A stretch of DNA of 64,000 nucleotides from CAVVDT01 sp963747005 (GTDB taxonomy: Bacteria; Pseudomonadota; Alphaproteobacteria; Rhizobiales; Aestuariivirgaceae). A program made the position numbers and the translations under genes. Each line of letters opens with the position of its first letter. Position 1 is the first letter of the stretch. The stretch covers positions 310,001-374,000 of the forward strand of contig CAVVDT010000008.1 in assembly GCA_963747005.1 (NCBI GenBank), written 5' to 3'. A model generated the notes under the pieces. It worked only from the letters and a program-made list of their open reading frames with translations, was not told the origin of the DNA and did no database searches. Positions 33,082 to 42,676 of this stretch are shown here, one piece after another.

Positions 33082-33804
33082 ATGGATGCCCCAACCCCGC
33101 AAGCCGGCGCCAACGCCGCCGTCGCCGACATCGCCGAACTTTCCGGCGTTTCGGTGACGCTTGCCGGCAATGCCGGGGCGGTCGACATCCTGAAAGACAT
33201 CGACCTCACCATTGCCGGCGGCTCCACCAACGCCGTCGTCGGGCCGTCGGGATCGGGCAAGACCACATTGCTGATGGTGGTCGCCGGCCTCGAACGCGCC
33301 ACCGCCGGACGGGTGGTGGTCGGCGGTTTCGACTATGCCGGCCTCGGCGAGGACGCCCTTGCGCGGGTGCGACGCGACAGCGTCGGCATCGTTTTCCAGT
33401 CATTCCATCTTCTCACCACCATGACGGCCCTGGAAAACGTCGCCATTCCGCTGGAATTCAAGGGCGCGTCCGAGCCCCGCGTCCGCGCCCGCCGGCAGCT
33501 TGAACGGGTGGGCCTCGGGCACCGGCTCAACCATTATCCGGGCGAGCTGTCGGGTGGCGAGCAACAGCGCGTCGCCATCGCCCGGGTGCTGGCGGCGGGG
33601 GTGCGCCTCATCCTTGCCGATGAGCCGACCGGCAATCTCGACCAGGAAACCGGCCGCGAGATCATGGACCTGTTGTTCGATCTCAACCGCTCAGACGGTG
33701 TGACCCTGCTTCTGGTGACCCATGATCAGAAGCTGGCGCAGCGCTGTGGCCGGGTCATCACACTGCGTGACGGCCGTATCGTCGGCCCCGGCGGCAGCGC
33801 GTGA
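33082..33804 (+). CDS. ABC transporter ATP-binding protein (LolD/YbbA type)
   Basis: The 240-residue ATPase has Walker A GPSGSGKT with Lys60, Q-loop FQSFHLLTTMTALENV, signature LSGGEQQR, Walker B LILADEPTGNLD and switch His in THD. The LLTTMTALENVAIPLEF segment is typical of MacB/LolD/YbbA-type ATPases. Its stop overlaps the start of the FtsX-like permease by four bases, and tesA is divergent, so it is the YbbA orthologue. Substrate is unknown. Confidence 0.92.
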   Translation: MDAPTPQAGANAAVADIAELSGVSVTLAGNAGAVDILKDIDLTIAGGSTNAVVGPSGSGKTTLLMVVAGLERATAGRVVVGGFDYAGLGEDALARVRRDSVGIVFQSFHLLTTMTALENVAIPLEFKGASEPRVRARRQLERVGLGHRLNHYPGELSGGEQQRVAIARVLAAGVRLILADEPTGNLDQETGREIMDLLFDLNRSDGVTLLLVTHDQKLAQRCGRVITLRDGRIVGPGGSA

Positions 33805-36344
33805 GCCCGGCGCGCTTCCGTCTCGATCCGGCGCTGGCCTTTTCGCTGGCGCGGCGCGAATTGCGCGGCGGCTTTGCCGCCATGGGCATCCTGCTGTTCT
33901 GCCTCACCATCGGCGTGGCCGCCATGGCCGCCGTCGGCGCGTTGTCGACGGCAATCGAGCGAGGCCTCGACGAACAGGGCCGGCCGCTCCTAGGCGGCGA
34001 CATCGAATTTTCCCTCATTCACCGCGAGGCCAACGCCGCTGAAATGAAGTTCCTGCGCGATGGCGGTCAGGTTTCCGAGGTCGCCAGCCTCAGGGGCATG
34101 GCCCGCCACGGCGACAGCCAGACGCTGGTGGAGGTCAAGGCGGTCGATGCTGCCTACCCGCTCTATGGCCACATGGTCCTCGATCCCGCAATGCCGCTCG
34201 ATCGAGCCCTTGCCCGCGACGCGCAAGGGCACTGGGGGGCCGTGGTGGAGCCCGGCCTTGCCAGCCGCCTTGGACTCAAGCTGGGCGACAGTTTCCGCCT
34301 CGGATCGCTGTCGCTGCAATTGCGCAGCCTGATCGTGCACGAACCCGACCGGGTGTCGGACGGCTTCATCCTGGCGCCGCGGGCGATGATCGCCCGCCAG
34401 GCGCTCGATGAAACCGGGCTGGTGCAGCCGGGTAGCCTGGTGCGCTGGCGTTATCGCATCAAGATCGCCGGGCCCGACAGCGGCAAGGCCGAAAAGGAGA
34501 TGCGTCGCGCCGCCAACAAGCGGTTCCCCGATGCCGGCTGGCGCATCCGCGGACGCAACAATGCCGCCCCCAACATCACCCGCTTCGTCAACCGGGTGGG
34601 CTTCTTCCTGTCGCTGGTGGCGCTCACCGCCCTCATCGTCGGCGGCGTCGGCATCGCCAATGCGGTCAAATCCTATCTCGAAGGCAAGCGCGTCAACATC
34701 GCCATCCTCAAGTGCCTGGGGGCCTCGCGCGATCTGATCTTCGTCTCCTCCCTCATGCAGGTGCTGATGGTGGCGGTGGTCGGCATCGCGCTCGGCCTCG
34801 TTCTCGGCGCGGCGCTGCCGTTCGCCGCTGCCCACCTGCCGCCGGCATTGATGCCGGTGCCGGTGAGCGCCTCGATCGCCTGGGGGGCGTTGGCGGTGGC
34901 GGGGCTGTTCGGGCTCCTCACCACGCTGGCCTTTGCCCTGTGGCCGCTGGCGCGGGCACGCGAGACGCCGGCGCGGCTGTTGTTCCGCGGGTACCTGCCG
35001 GGCGTTCAGCGCATGCCGCGCGTCTTCATGGCCGCCATCGCCGTGGCGGTTCTTTTGCTGTTTGCACTGGCACTGTTCAGCTTTTCCAATCGTCTGGTGG
35101 TGATGTGGTACGCCGGCGGGCTGGTGGCGAGCTTTGCCCTGCTGGCTCTCCTGGCACGTCTGGTGATGTATCTGGCACGCACCCGGGTGCACCCCAAGAG
35201 CGCCCTTGCCCGCTTTGCCGTCGCCAATCTCTACCGGCCGGGCGCCGCTACCCCGGCGGTGATGATCTCCATCGGCATCGCGCTGTCGCTGTTCGTGACG
35301 CTGGGGCTGATCAACCGCAACATCCGCGATGAACTGACTTCAGCGGTGCCGGCGAAGGCCCCGTCGTTCTTCTTCATCGACGTCGGCAAGGACCAGCTTG
35401 CCGCGTTCACCGCCGATGTGGCGCACCAGCCCGGCGTCACCGCGGTTTCCTCAGCGCCGCTGCTGCGCGGCCGCTTCGTTCGGGTGAACGGCGTGCCGGT
35501 CTCCAAAGTGAAGCCGAGCGGAGACGCCGGCTGGGCCATCCGCGGCGACCGCGGGCTCACCTACGCGGCAAGCCTGCCGGAGGGCTCCAAGCTGGTGGAC
35601 GGCAAATGGTGGCCGGCCGGCTATTCCGGCGAGCCGCTTGTCTCCATGGTCGATGAGGTCGCCCACGGCCTTGGCCTGTCGGTTGGCGATACCGTCACCG
35701 TCAATGTGCTGGGCCGCGAGGTCACCGCCCGCATCGCCAATCTCAGGGCTGTCGACTGGCGCAGCCTGCAGATCAATTTCGTCCTGGTGTTTTCCCCCAA
35801 CACGCTTTCCGCCGCGCCCCATTCCAACATCGTCACCGTCGCCATGGACCCCACGGACGAGGAAGCCCTGATGAACATGACGGCGGCGCGCTATCCGACC
35901 GTCACCGCCATTCGCGTCAAGGATGCGCTCGATGCCGTCAATGCCTTGATGGGCAAGCTGCTCGAGGGCCTTGCCGCTGCCAATGCGCTGACCTTGCTGA
36001 TTGGCGTGGTGGTGCTTGCGGGTGCGGTGGTAACCGGTCTTGCCGCGCGCATCCGCGATGCGGTGATCCTCAAGACCTACGGCGCGACACGGGGCCAGTT
36101 GCTCGCTGCACTGGCCATGGAGTTCGCTCTCCTGGCGCTGGTGACGGCGACCTTTGCCATCTTCGCCGGCGCCGCCGGAGCCTGGGTCATCGTGCGCTTC
36201 GTCCTGGAGATGCCCTGGAGTTTCGATCTTGCAACGGCTCTCACGACCATCGCGGTCGCCCTGGCGGTGACGCTGGTGGCCGGGCTGGCCAGCACCTGGT
36301 CGGTGCTCGGCGTGCGCCCGGCCCCGTTGCTGCGGATGGCATGA
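33801..36344 (+). CDS. FtsX-like ABC permease (YbbP type)
   Basis: The 847-residue protein has the double FtsX-domain layout: a first helix (about 22-40), a large periplasmic domain, three helices at about 265-390, two extra helices at about 405-450, then a second periplasmic domain and three final helices (about 720-840). LEGKRVNIAILKCLGAS and RDAVILKTYGATRGQLL are the coupling segments of the two halves. GTG 33801 is the start. It works with the overlapping ATPase, probably moving lipids or lipoproteins rather than small solutes. Confidence 0.9.
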   Translation: MSPARFRLDPALAFSLARRELRGGFAAMGILLFCLTIGVAAMAAVGALSTAIERGLDEQGRPLLGGDIEFSLIHREANAAEMKFLRDGGQVSEVASLRGMARHGDSQTLVEVKAVDAAYPLYGHMVLDPAMPLDRALARDAQGHWGAVVEPGLASRLGLKLGDSFRLGSLSLQLRSLIVHEPDRVSDGFILAPRAMIARQALDETGLVQPGSLVRWRYRIKIAGPDSGKAEKEMRRAANKRFPDAGWRIRGRNNAAPNITRFVNRVGFFLSLVALTALIVGGVGIANAVKSYLEGKRVNIAILKCLGASRDLIFVSSLMQVLMVAVVGIALGLVLGAALPFAAAHLPPALMPVPVSASIAWGALAVAGLFGLLTTLAFALWPLARARETPARLLFRGYLPGVQRMPRVFMAAIAVAVLLLFALALFSFSNRLVVMWYAGGLVASFALLALLARLVMYLARTRVHPKSALARFAVANLYRPGAATPAVMISIGIALSLFVTLGLINRNIRDELTSAVPAKAPSFFFIDVGKDQLAAFTADVAHQPGVTAVSSAPLLRGRFVRVNGVPVSKVKPSGDAGWAIRGDRGLTYAASLPEGSKLVDGKWWPAGYSGEPLVSMVDEVAHGLGLSVGDTVTVNVLGREVTARIANLRAVDWRSLQINFVLVFSPNTLSAAPHSNIVTVAMDPTDEEALMNMTAARYPTVTAIRVKDALDAVNALMGKLLEGLAAANALTLLIGVVVLAGAVVTGLAARIRDAVILKTYGATRGQLLAALAMEFALLALVTATFAIFAGAAGAWVIVRFVLEMPWSFDLATALTTIAVALAVTLVAGLASTWSVLGVRPAPLLRMA

Positions 36345-36417
36345 GCCTGCCGCGCCGGGGGCCTCAACCCGATCCTTATCCTTTGCCTTGGCACGCGCTT
36401 CGCAGTAGCAATGGGCC

Positions 36418-37017
36418 ATGGTTGTCCTGAACAAGATCTATACCCGCACCGGCGATGACGGCACGACCGGGCTGGGAACGGGGGCGCGGGTGGCGAAGTC
36501 GCATCTGCGCATCCATGCCTACGGCACCGTGGATGAGGCCAATTCGGCCATCGGCGTCGCCCGCCAGCATACCCGCGCCCTGCTGTACGCCGACCTCGAC
36601 GGGCGCCTGGCGCTCATCCAGAACGATCTCTTCGATCTGGGCGCCGATCTTTGCTGCCCCGATACCGGTACCGATCCGGGCTTTGAACCCTTGCGCATCG
36701 TCGGTGAGCAGGTTGACCGCCTTGAAGCCGACATCGACGACCTGAACAGGGAGCTACCGCCCTTGCGCTCTTTCGTCCTGCCGGGCGGACATGCGGGCGC
36801 TGCTCACCTGCATGTGGCGCGCACCGTTGCCCGCCGCGCCGAGCGCCATATGGTGGAGCTGGCCACGCTGCCGGGCGAGCAGGTGTCGCCCGAAGCACTC
36901 AGATATATCAATCGCCTGTCGGATTTCCTCTTCGTCGCCAGCCGCTACGTCAACGCACTGGACGGCGGTGGCGATGTCATGTGGGTGCCGGGCAAGACGC
37001 GCACGCCGAAGGCCTGA
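36418..37017 (+). CDS. Cob(I)alamin adenosyltransferase, PduO type
   Basis: The 199-residue protein begins LNKIYTRTGDDGTTGLGTG, the ATP-binding N-terminus of PduO-type adenosyltransferases, and has AYGTVDEANSAIG and NRLSDFLFVASRY further on. It transfers the adenosyl group of ATP to cob(I)alamin to make coenzyme B12. The enzyme is a trimeric helical bundle. It is followed after four bases by a rhomboid gene. Confidence 0.93.
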   Translation: MVVLNKIYTRTGDDGTTGLGTGARVAKSHLRIHAYGTVDEANSAIGVARQHTRALLYADLDGRLALIQNDLFDLGADLCCPDTGTDPGFEPLRIVGEQVDRLEADIDDLNRELPPLRSFVLPGGHAGAAHLHVARTVARRAERHMVELATLPGEQVSPEALRYINRLSDFLFVASRYVNALDGGGDVMWVPGKTRTPKA

Positions 37018-37021
37018 GCCG

Positions 37022-37714
37022 ATGTTCCTGCCGCTCTATGACGATACCCCCTTGAAGGTGATCCGCTTCCAGACGGTCACCGGGCTTCTGATCGCGGCCA
37101 ATGTGGCGGTTTTCCTCTATACCCATTACGGGCTGGGCAACACCGGCGAGGTGACGGTCGCCATGGGTCTGGGCGCGACGCCGGCGGCGATCACCTCCGG
37201 GGCTCCTGTCGATGCGGGGCGCCACATGGTGCCCTATGTCGCCACCTTGTTCACCTACATGTTCCTGCATGCCGGCTGGATGCATCTTCTGGGGAACATG
37301 GCTTTCCTGTGGGTGTTTGCCGACAACGTGGAAGACGCCTTCGGCCATGGCGGGTTCTTTTTCGTCTATATCGTCTGTGGCGTGGTGGCGGGCCTTGCCT
37401 ACAGCTATGCCCAGCCGGCATCGCTGTCGCCGCTGATCGGCGCCTCGGGGGCGGTGGCGGGGGTCATGGGGGCCTATCTGGTGCTGTTTCCGCGTGCCCG
37501 GGTGTGGGTCCTGCTGTTCATGCGGCTGCCGATCCGCATCTCGGCCGCCTGGGTGCTCATCGGATGGTTCGTCCTGCAGGTGATCTCGCTCCTCACCGAC
37601 AAGGGCGGCGGCCAGATGAATGTCGGCTGGTGGGCCCATATCGGCGGGTTCACTTGCGGCCTCGCGGTCACCTGGCTGCTGCGCGACCGCTTGCGCCAGC
37701 GCCTGGCAGCGTGA
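37022..37714 (+). CDS. Rhomboid-family intramembrane serine protease
   Basis: The 230-residue protein has six hydrophobic helices, FLHAGWMHLLGNMAFLWVF (the H-x3-N loop motif), the nucleophile Ser in IGASGAVAGVMGAYL and the catalytic His in WWAHIGGF. The Ser-His dyad is complete, so it should be an active rhomboid. The ATG at 37022 is chosen because the longer open frame runs through the upstream gene. Confidence 0.9.
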   Translation: MFLPLYDDTPLKVIRFQTVTGLLIAANVAVFLYTHYGLGNTGEVTVAMGLGATPAAITSGAPVDAGRHMVPYVATLFTYMFLHAGWMHLLGNMAFLWVFADNVEDAFGHGGFFFVYIVCGVVAGLAYSYAQPASLSPLIGASGAVAGVMGAYLVLFPRARVWVLLFMRLPIRISAAWVLIGWFVLQVISLLTDKGGGQMNVGWWAHIGGFTCGLAVTWLLRDRLRQRLAA

Positions 37715-37753
37715 CTGAGCGTCGCAACTGGAACTCGAATGCCGCTCTCAAGA

Positions 37754-37782
37754 TTGACTTGGGGTCGACCTGTCCCTAGGTT
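37754..37782 (+). promoter_or_regulatory. Candidate housekeeping promoter for etfBA-hbd
   Basis: TTGACT at 37754-37759 is separated by 17 bases from TAGGTT at 37777-37782, a good fit to alphaproteobacterial RpoD promoters. It lies 63 bases upstream of the etfB start in the 131-base gap after the rhomboid gene. Confidence 0.5.
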
Positions 37783-37845
37783 CGCCCGCGACTTTGCCGG
37801 GGCAGGGGTCCGGCGGCATTTCAGCTAGCAAGAGAGACTTCGCCA

Positions 37846-38595
37846 ATGAAGGTACTGGTCGCTGTCAAGCGGGTCGTCGACTACAATGTCAAGATCCGCG
37901 TCAAGGCTGACGGGTCGGGTGTTGAACTGGCCAACGTCAAGATGTCCATGAACCCGTTCGACGAGATCGGCGTGGAAGAAGCAGTACGCCTCAAGGAGGC
38001 CGGCAAGGCAACCGAGGTGATCGCGCTTTCGGTCGGCCCGCAGCAGGCCCAGGAGACCATCCGGACGGCACTCGCCATGGGCGCCGACCGCGGCATCCTG
38101 ATCAAGAACGAGACTTACGTCGAGCCGCTCGGCGTCGCCAAGCTGATGAAGGCCGTGATCGAGACCGAAAAACCGGACCTCGTCATCCTCGGCAAGCAGG
38201 CCATCGACGATGACTGCAACCAGACCGGCCAGATGCTGTCCGCTTTGCTTGGATGGGCGCAAGCGACATTTGCCTCCAAGTTGGAGATCGAAGGCTCTAA
38301 GGCCAAGGTGACGCGCGAGATCGACGGTGGTCTGCAGACCATCGAGGTGAAGATGCCGTTGATCCTCACCACCGATCTGCGCCTCAACCAGCCGCGCTAT
38401 GCCTCGCTGCCCAACATCATGAAGGCCAAGAAGAAGCCGCTGGACGAAACCACGCCGGAAGCCCTTGGCGTCGATGTGACGCCGCGCCTCAAGGTGTTGA
38501 CCACCTCCGAGCCGCCCAAGCGGCAGGCGGGGGCGAAGGTTTCATCGGTGGCCGAGCTGGTCGACAAACTGAAGAACGAAGCAGGAGTGATCTGA
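37846..38595 (+). CDS. etfB: Electron transfer flavoprotein beta subunit
   Basis: The 249-residue protein begins MKVLVAVKRVVDYNVKIRV and contains KQAIDDDCNQTGQMLSALL, the AMP-binding region, and the EtfB signature in VEVKMPLILTTDLRLNQPRY. With EtfA it carries electrons from acyl-CoA dehydrogenases to ETF-ubiquinone oxidoreductase. AGAGAG precedes the start. etfA follows after three bases. Confidence 0.95.
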   Translation: MKVLVAVKRVVDYNVKIRVKADGSGVELANVKMSMNPFDEIGVEEAVRLKEAGKATEVIALSVGPQQAQETIRTALAMGADRGILIKNETYVEPLGVAKLMKAVIETEKPDLVILGKQAIDDDCNQTGQMLSALLGWAQATFASKLEIEGSKAKVTREIDGGLQTIEVKMPLILTTDLRLNQPRYASLPNIMKAKKKPLDETTPEALGVDVTPRLKVLTTSEPPKRQAGAKVSSVAELVDKLKNEAGVI

Positions 38596-38598
38596 CCC

Positions 38599-39540
38599 AT
38601 GACCGTGCTCCTCATTGCCGAACACGACAATGCCACCATCAAGGATGCCACCCACAAGGCGCTGACGGCGGCGCTTGAAATCGATACCGATCTGCATGTG
38701 CTGGTGGCCGGCAACAAGGCCGATGCCGCCGCCAAGGAGGCCGCCGGCCTTGCGGGCGTGAAGAAGGTGCTGCATTGCGACAGCCCGCTCCTTGAGCGCC
38801 CCCTGGCCGAGCCCATGGCGGCGCTGGTGGTGTCGCTGGCCGGCAACTACAGCCACATCGTGGCGCCCGCCACCACCAACGGCAAGAATTACTCCCCGCG
38901 CATCGCCGCCCTTCTGGATGTCATGCAGATTTCCGAGATTACCGAGGTGAAGGCGCCCGATACCTTCGTGCGCCTCATCTATGCCGGCAATGCCGTGCAG
39001 ACGGTGCAGTCCGCCGAGGCCAAGAAGGTCATCACCGTGCGCACCGCCGGCTTCCAGGCAACCGGCACCGGCGGCTCGGCGTCGATCGAGAGCGTGGCGG
39101 CGCCCGCCGATCCGGGGCTCTCCAGCTACCAGGGCGAAAACCTGTCGAAGTCCGACCGGCCGGAACTCACTTCGGCCCGCATCGTCATTTCCGGTGGACG
39201 CGGCATGCAGAACGGCGAAAATTTCCACTTGCTGGAAAAGGTCGCCGACAAGCTGTCCGCCGCCGTCGGCGCCTCGCGCGCCGCCGTCGATGCAGGTTAC
39301 GTGCCCAACGACTATCAGGTGGGCCAGACCGGCAAGGTGGTGGCGCCCGAACTCTATATCGCGGTGGGCATTTCCGGTGCCATCCAGCATCTGGCGGGCA
39401 TGAAGGATTCCAAGGTCATCGTCGCCATCAACAAGGATGAGGAGGCCCCCATCTTCCAGGTGGCCGACTACGGCCTGGTCGCCGACCTGTTCAAGGCGGT
39501 GCCCGAACTGGAGGCAGAGCTCACCAAGCGCGGTTACTGA
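38599..39540 (+). CDS. etfA: Electron transfer flavoprotein alpha subunit
   Basis: The 313-residue protein has an N-terminal EtfA domain and the FAD-binding C-terminal domain with VISGGRGMQ, DAGYVPNDYQVGQTGKVVAPELY, and IAVGISGAIQHLAGM. VIVAINKDEEAPIF is the conserved FAD loop. Full-length. Confidence 0.95.
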   Translation: MTVLLIAEHDNATIKDATHKALTAALEIDTDLHVLVAGNKADAAAKEAAGLAGVKKVLHCDSPLLERPLAEPMAALVVSLAGNYSHIVAPATTNGKNYSPRIAALLDVMQISEITEVKAPDTFVRLIYAGNAVQTVQSAEAKKVITVRTAGFQATGTGGSASIESVAAPADPGLSSYQGENLSKSDRPELTSARIVISGGRGMQNGENFHLLEKVADKLSAAVGASRAAVDAGYVPNDYQVGQTGKVVAPELYIAVGISGAIQHLAGMKDSKVIVAINKDEEAPIFQVADYGLVADLFKAVPELEAELTKRGY

Positions 39541-39561
39541 CAAATGCCCTTGCAAAGCGGA

Positions 39562-39631
39562 ATTCCGTCAGCCGGAATACCAGTTACCGCACCTGCGAAA
39601 AGACGCTTGCCGGATGCTCGCAGGTGCGGTA
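39562..39631. repeat. Two inverted repeats between etfA and hbd
   Basis: ATTCCG at 39562-39567 pairs with CGGAAT at 39573-39578. Further on TACCGCACCTGCGA at 39585-39598 pairs perfectly over 14 bases with TCGCAGGTGCGGTA at 39618-39631, with a 19-base loop. No T-run follows, so it is not a classical terminator. It may stabilise the etfBA mRNA end, reduce read-through into hbd, or be a dispersed repeat. Confidence 0.6.
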
Positions 39632-39656
39632 GGCTCGCCAGCTTGGACGATGGGTG

Positions 39657-40541
39657 ATGGGTGAAATGACGATCCGCAAAATCGGTGTGATCGGCGCTGG
39701 ACAGATGGGCAATGGCATTGCCCACGTGTTCGCACTCGCCGGCTATGACGTATACCTCAACGACATATCGCTCGAGCGCATCAAGGCGGGGCTCGCCACG
39801 ATCGACGCGAACCTCGCGCGTCAGGAGCGATCAGGTCGCATCAGTGGAGACGAGCGCAAGGCCGCCATGGCGCATGTCCGTGTGGTCGATTCGCTTGCTG
39901 GCTTGCACGACTGCGACATGGTGATCGAGTCGGTCACCGAAAACGAAGAGGTCAAGCGCCAGATCTTCACCGACCTGTGCCCGGTGCTGAAGCCCGAGGC
40001 GATCATCGCCACCAACACTTCATCCATTTCCATCACCCGCCTGGCGGCGGTCACCGACCGGCCGGAGCGCTTCATCGGCGTTCACTTCATGAACCCGGTG
40101 CCGCTGATGGAGCTGGTCGAGCTGATCCGCGGCATCGCCACCGACGACGCGACGTTCCACGCCATTCGCGATCTCATCGGCACCCTCGGCAAGTCGGTCG
40201 CCGTGGCCGAGGATTTCCCTGCCTTCATCGTCAATCGCATCCTGTTGCCGATGATCAACGAGGCGGTCTACACGCTCTATGAAGGCGTCGGATCGGTGGA
40301 GGCCATCGACACCGCCATGCGGCTCGGCGCTCACCATCCCATGGGGCCGCTGGAACTTGCCGACTTCATCGGGCTCGATACCTGCCTGTCGATCATGCAG
40401 GTGCTCTATGAGGGCCTGGCCAATTCGAAGTACCGGCCCTGCCCGCTGCTGGTGAAATATGTCGAGGCCGGCTGGCTCGGCCGCAAGACCAATCGCGGCT
40501 TTTACGATTATCGCGGCGAAAAGCCGGTCCCCACCCGGTAA
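39657..40541 (+). CDS. hbd: 3-hydroxybutyryl-CoA dehydrogenase
   Basis: The 294-residue protein has the NAD-binding GAGQMGNGIAHV near the N-terminus, NTSSISIT (about 121), VHFMNPVPLMELVE with the catalytic His, and DFPAFIVNRILLPMINEA. It oxidises 3-hydroxyacyl-CoA (or reduces acetoacetyl-CoA) in butanoate and polyhydroxybutyrate metabolism. Downstream of etfBA it forms a frequent gene set. GTG 39654, ATG 39657 and ATG 39666 are all possible starts. Confidence 0.93.
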   Translation: MGEMTIRKIGVIGAGQMGNGIAHVFALAGYDVYLNDISLERIKAGLATIDANLARQERSGRISGDERKAAMAHVRVVDSLAGLHDCDMVIESVTENEEVKRQIFTDLCPVLKPEAIIATNTSSISITRLAAVTDRPERFIGVHFMNPVPLMELVELIRGIATDDATFHAIRDLIGTLGKSVAVAEDFPAFIVNRILLPMINEAVYTLYEGVGSVEAIDTAMRLGAHHPMGPLELADFIGLDTCLSIMQVLYEGLANSKYRPCPLLVKYVEAGWLGRKTNRGFYDYRGEKPVPTR

Positions 40542-40582
40542 TCCATTCGCTCAATCTCCAGTTCAGGTATCGTCCCTAGCAG

Positions 40583-41260
40583 TCACGAGGCGCTTTCGGC
40601 GATGGCGGCTTTGATCAGGCGCTCGGCGTCGGGACCGCTCCATGGGGCGGGACCGAACATGCGGCCGATCTCGCGGCCCTGACGATCGATTAGGATGCTG
40701 GCGGGCAGGCCGATGGCCTTCAGCTTGTCGAGACCGCTGGCGGTCGGATCGAGATAGAGATTGAGCTTCGTCGCCTTGTTTTCGGTGAGGAACTTGCCGG
40801 CTGTTGCGGCGCCCTTGCGGTCGATATTGACCGCCACCACCTCGAAATTGTCCGATCCCAGCTTCGCCTCCAGCGCCGCCAGCGCCGGCATTTCCTTGCG
40901 GCACGGTGCACACCAGCTTGCCCACAGGTTGAGCAGCACCACCCGGCCGCGCCACTCGCTCAAGGCGTGCTGCTTGCCGCTGGCGTCGAAGAACGAGAAA
41001 TCGGCCACGTCCTTGCGGGTCTTGTGGATGACGAAGGCGGCGAGGTCGCCACGCGCATAGGAGCGGTCGATCGGGCCATCGCCGCCGACCGGATTTGACG
41101 CCGTTGCGGCCTTTTCGGCGCTGGCGATGGCGGCTGGCGCATTGCTGTTGCGGGTCCCGATGGCGTAAATGCCGTAGACACCGGCGATCAGTCCGGCGAT
41201 ACAGCCGACGATAATCCCTATGGTCGAGCGTTCGAGACCGAAGATGGTAGCCTTGCTCAT
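40583..41260 (-). CDS. tlpA: TlpA-family thiol:disulfide oxidoreductase
   Basis: The 225-residue protein has one N-terminal transmembrane helix (about 13-34) and a periplasmic thioredoxin domain with LWASWCAPC, Cys117 and Cys120, and cis-Pro in IGLPASIL. TlpA reduces the copper-delivery factors for cytochrome aa3 in Bradyrhizobium. It is divergent from argH with only 36 bases between the start codons, an arrangement known in several alphaproteobacteria. Confidence 0.88.
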   Translation of the reverse strand: MSKATIFGLERSTIGIIVGCIAGLIAGVYGIYAIGTRNSNAPAAIASAEKAATASNPVGGDGPIDRSYARGDLAAFVIHKTRKDVADFSFFDASGKQHALSEWRGRVVLLNLWASWCAPCRKEMPALAALEAKLGSDNFEVVAVNIDRKGAATAGKFLTENKATKLNLYLDPTASGLDKLKAIGLPASILIDRQGREIGRMFGPAPWSGPDAERLIKAAIAESAS

Positions 41261-41296
41261 GGGTTCTCAAATACGTCCAACGGCGGAACAGGTAAC

Positions 41297-42676
41297 ATGA
41301 CGAACAAGATGTGGGGCGGACGTTTTGCCGCCGGGCCGAGTGAAATCATGCAGGAGATCAATGCCTCGATCGGCTTCGATCACCGCCTTTTCGCTCAGGA
41401 TATTGCCGGCTCGAAGGCCCATGCCGCAATGCTTGCAGAATGCGGCATTATCTCCCGCACCGATGCTGCGCAAATTAGTGAGGGTCTGGAGCGCATTCAA
41501 TCGGAAATCGCCGAAGGCCGCTTCACGTTTTCGCGCGCGCTCGAAGACATCCACATGAATATCGAGGCGCGGCTGAAAGAAATCGTTGGCGAGGCGGCAG
41601 GCCGGCTGCATACCGCGCGCTCGCGCAACGACCAGGTGGCCACCGACTTCCGGCTCTATGTGCGCGATGCCATCGACACCCTGACCCTGCAAATAGAGGC
41701 CCTGATGCGGGCGCTGGCCAGCAAGGCCCTGGCCCATGCGGCGGCGATCATGCCCGGCTTCACCCACCTGCAACCGGCCCAGCCGGTTACCTTCGGCCAC
41801 CATCTCCTTGCCTATGTGGAGATGCTCGACCGCGACCGTGGGCGCCTCGCCGATGCCAGGAAGCGCCTCAATCAGTCACCGCTGGGCGCGGCGGCACTTG
41901 CCGGCACGTCGTTTCCCATCGACCCGGCGATGACCGCCCGGGCGCTTTCCTTCGATCGCCCCATGCGCAATTCGCTCGATGCGGTGGCCGACCGCGATTT
42001 CGCGCTGGAAACGCTTGCCGTCGCCTCGATCTGCGCCACCCACCTGTCGCGCTTTGCCGAGGAGATCGTCATCTGGTCGACGCCGCAGTTCGGTTTCATC
42101 CAGCTTTCCGATGCCTTCTCCACCGGTTCCTCGATCATGCCGCAGAAGCGCAATCCGGACGCGGCCGAACTGGTGCGCGCCAAGCCAGGCCGCATCATCG
42201 CCGCGTTCACCGGCTTGATGATTGTCATGAAGGGCCTGCCGCTCGCCTATGGCAAGGACATGCAGGAAGACAAGGAAGCCCTGTTCGATGCCCTCGACAA
42301 CCTGTCGCTGGCGCTGGCCGCGATGACCGGCATGGTGGGCGACATGGTGGCCAACGAAAAGGCCATGCGGGCCGCCGCCGCTTCCGGTTACTCGACCGCC
42401 ACCGATCTTGCCGACTGGCTGGTGCGGGTGTTGGGCAAGCCTTTCCGCGATGCCCATCACGTGACCGGCGCCATCGTCGCGCTGGCGGAGAAAAAGGGCG
42501 TTGAACTGGCGGGCATGAGCCTTGCCGACATGCGCTCGATCGAACCCGGCATCACCGGCGATGTGTTCAAGGTGCTCACCGTTGAGGCCTCGGCCGCCTC
42601 GCGCCGGAGCTTCGGCGGCACCGCCCCCGTCAATGTCCGCCGCGAGGCTACGCGCTGGCTGAAGAAGCTGGGCTGA
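41297..42676 (+). CDS. argH: Argininosuccinate lyase
   Basis: The 459-residue protein begins with KMWGGRFAAGPSE and contains SRNDQVATDFRLY (the catalytic loop after HTAR), PGFTHLQPAQPVTFGH with the general acid His, and the fumarase-superfamily signature GSSIMPQKRNPD. It makes arginine and fumarate from argininosuccinate. It converges on lpdA. The 265-base gap after it (42677-42941) has no gene. Confidence 0.96.
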   Translation: MTNKMWGGRFAAGPSEIMQEINASIGFDHRLFAQDIAGSKAHAAMLAECGIISRTDAAQISEGLERIQSEIAEGRFTFSRALEDIHMNIEARLKEIVGEAAGRLHTARSRNDQVATDFRLYVRDAIDTLTLQIEALMRALASKALAHAAAIMPGFTHLQPAQPVTFGHHLLAYVEMLDRDRGRLADARKRLNQSPLGAAALAGTSFPIDPAMTARALSFDRPMRNSLDAVADRDFALETLAVASICATHLSRFAEEIVIWSTPQFGFIQLSDAFSTGSSIMPQKRNPDAAELVRAKPGRIIAAFTGLMIVMKGLPLAYGKDMQEDKEALFDALDNLSLALAAMTGMVGDMVANEKAMRAAAASGYSTATDLADWLVRVLGKPFRDAHHVTGAIVALAEKKGVELAGMSLADMRSIEPGITGDVFKVLTVEASAASRRSFGGTAPVNVRREATRWLKKLG

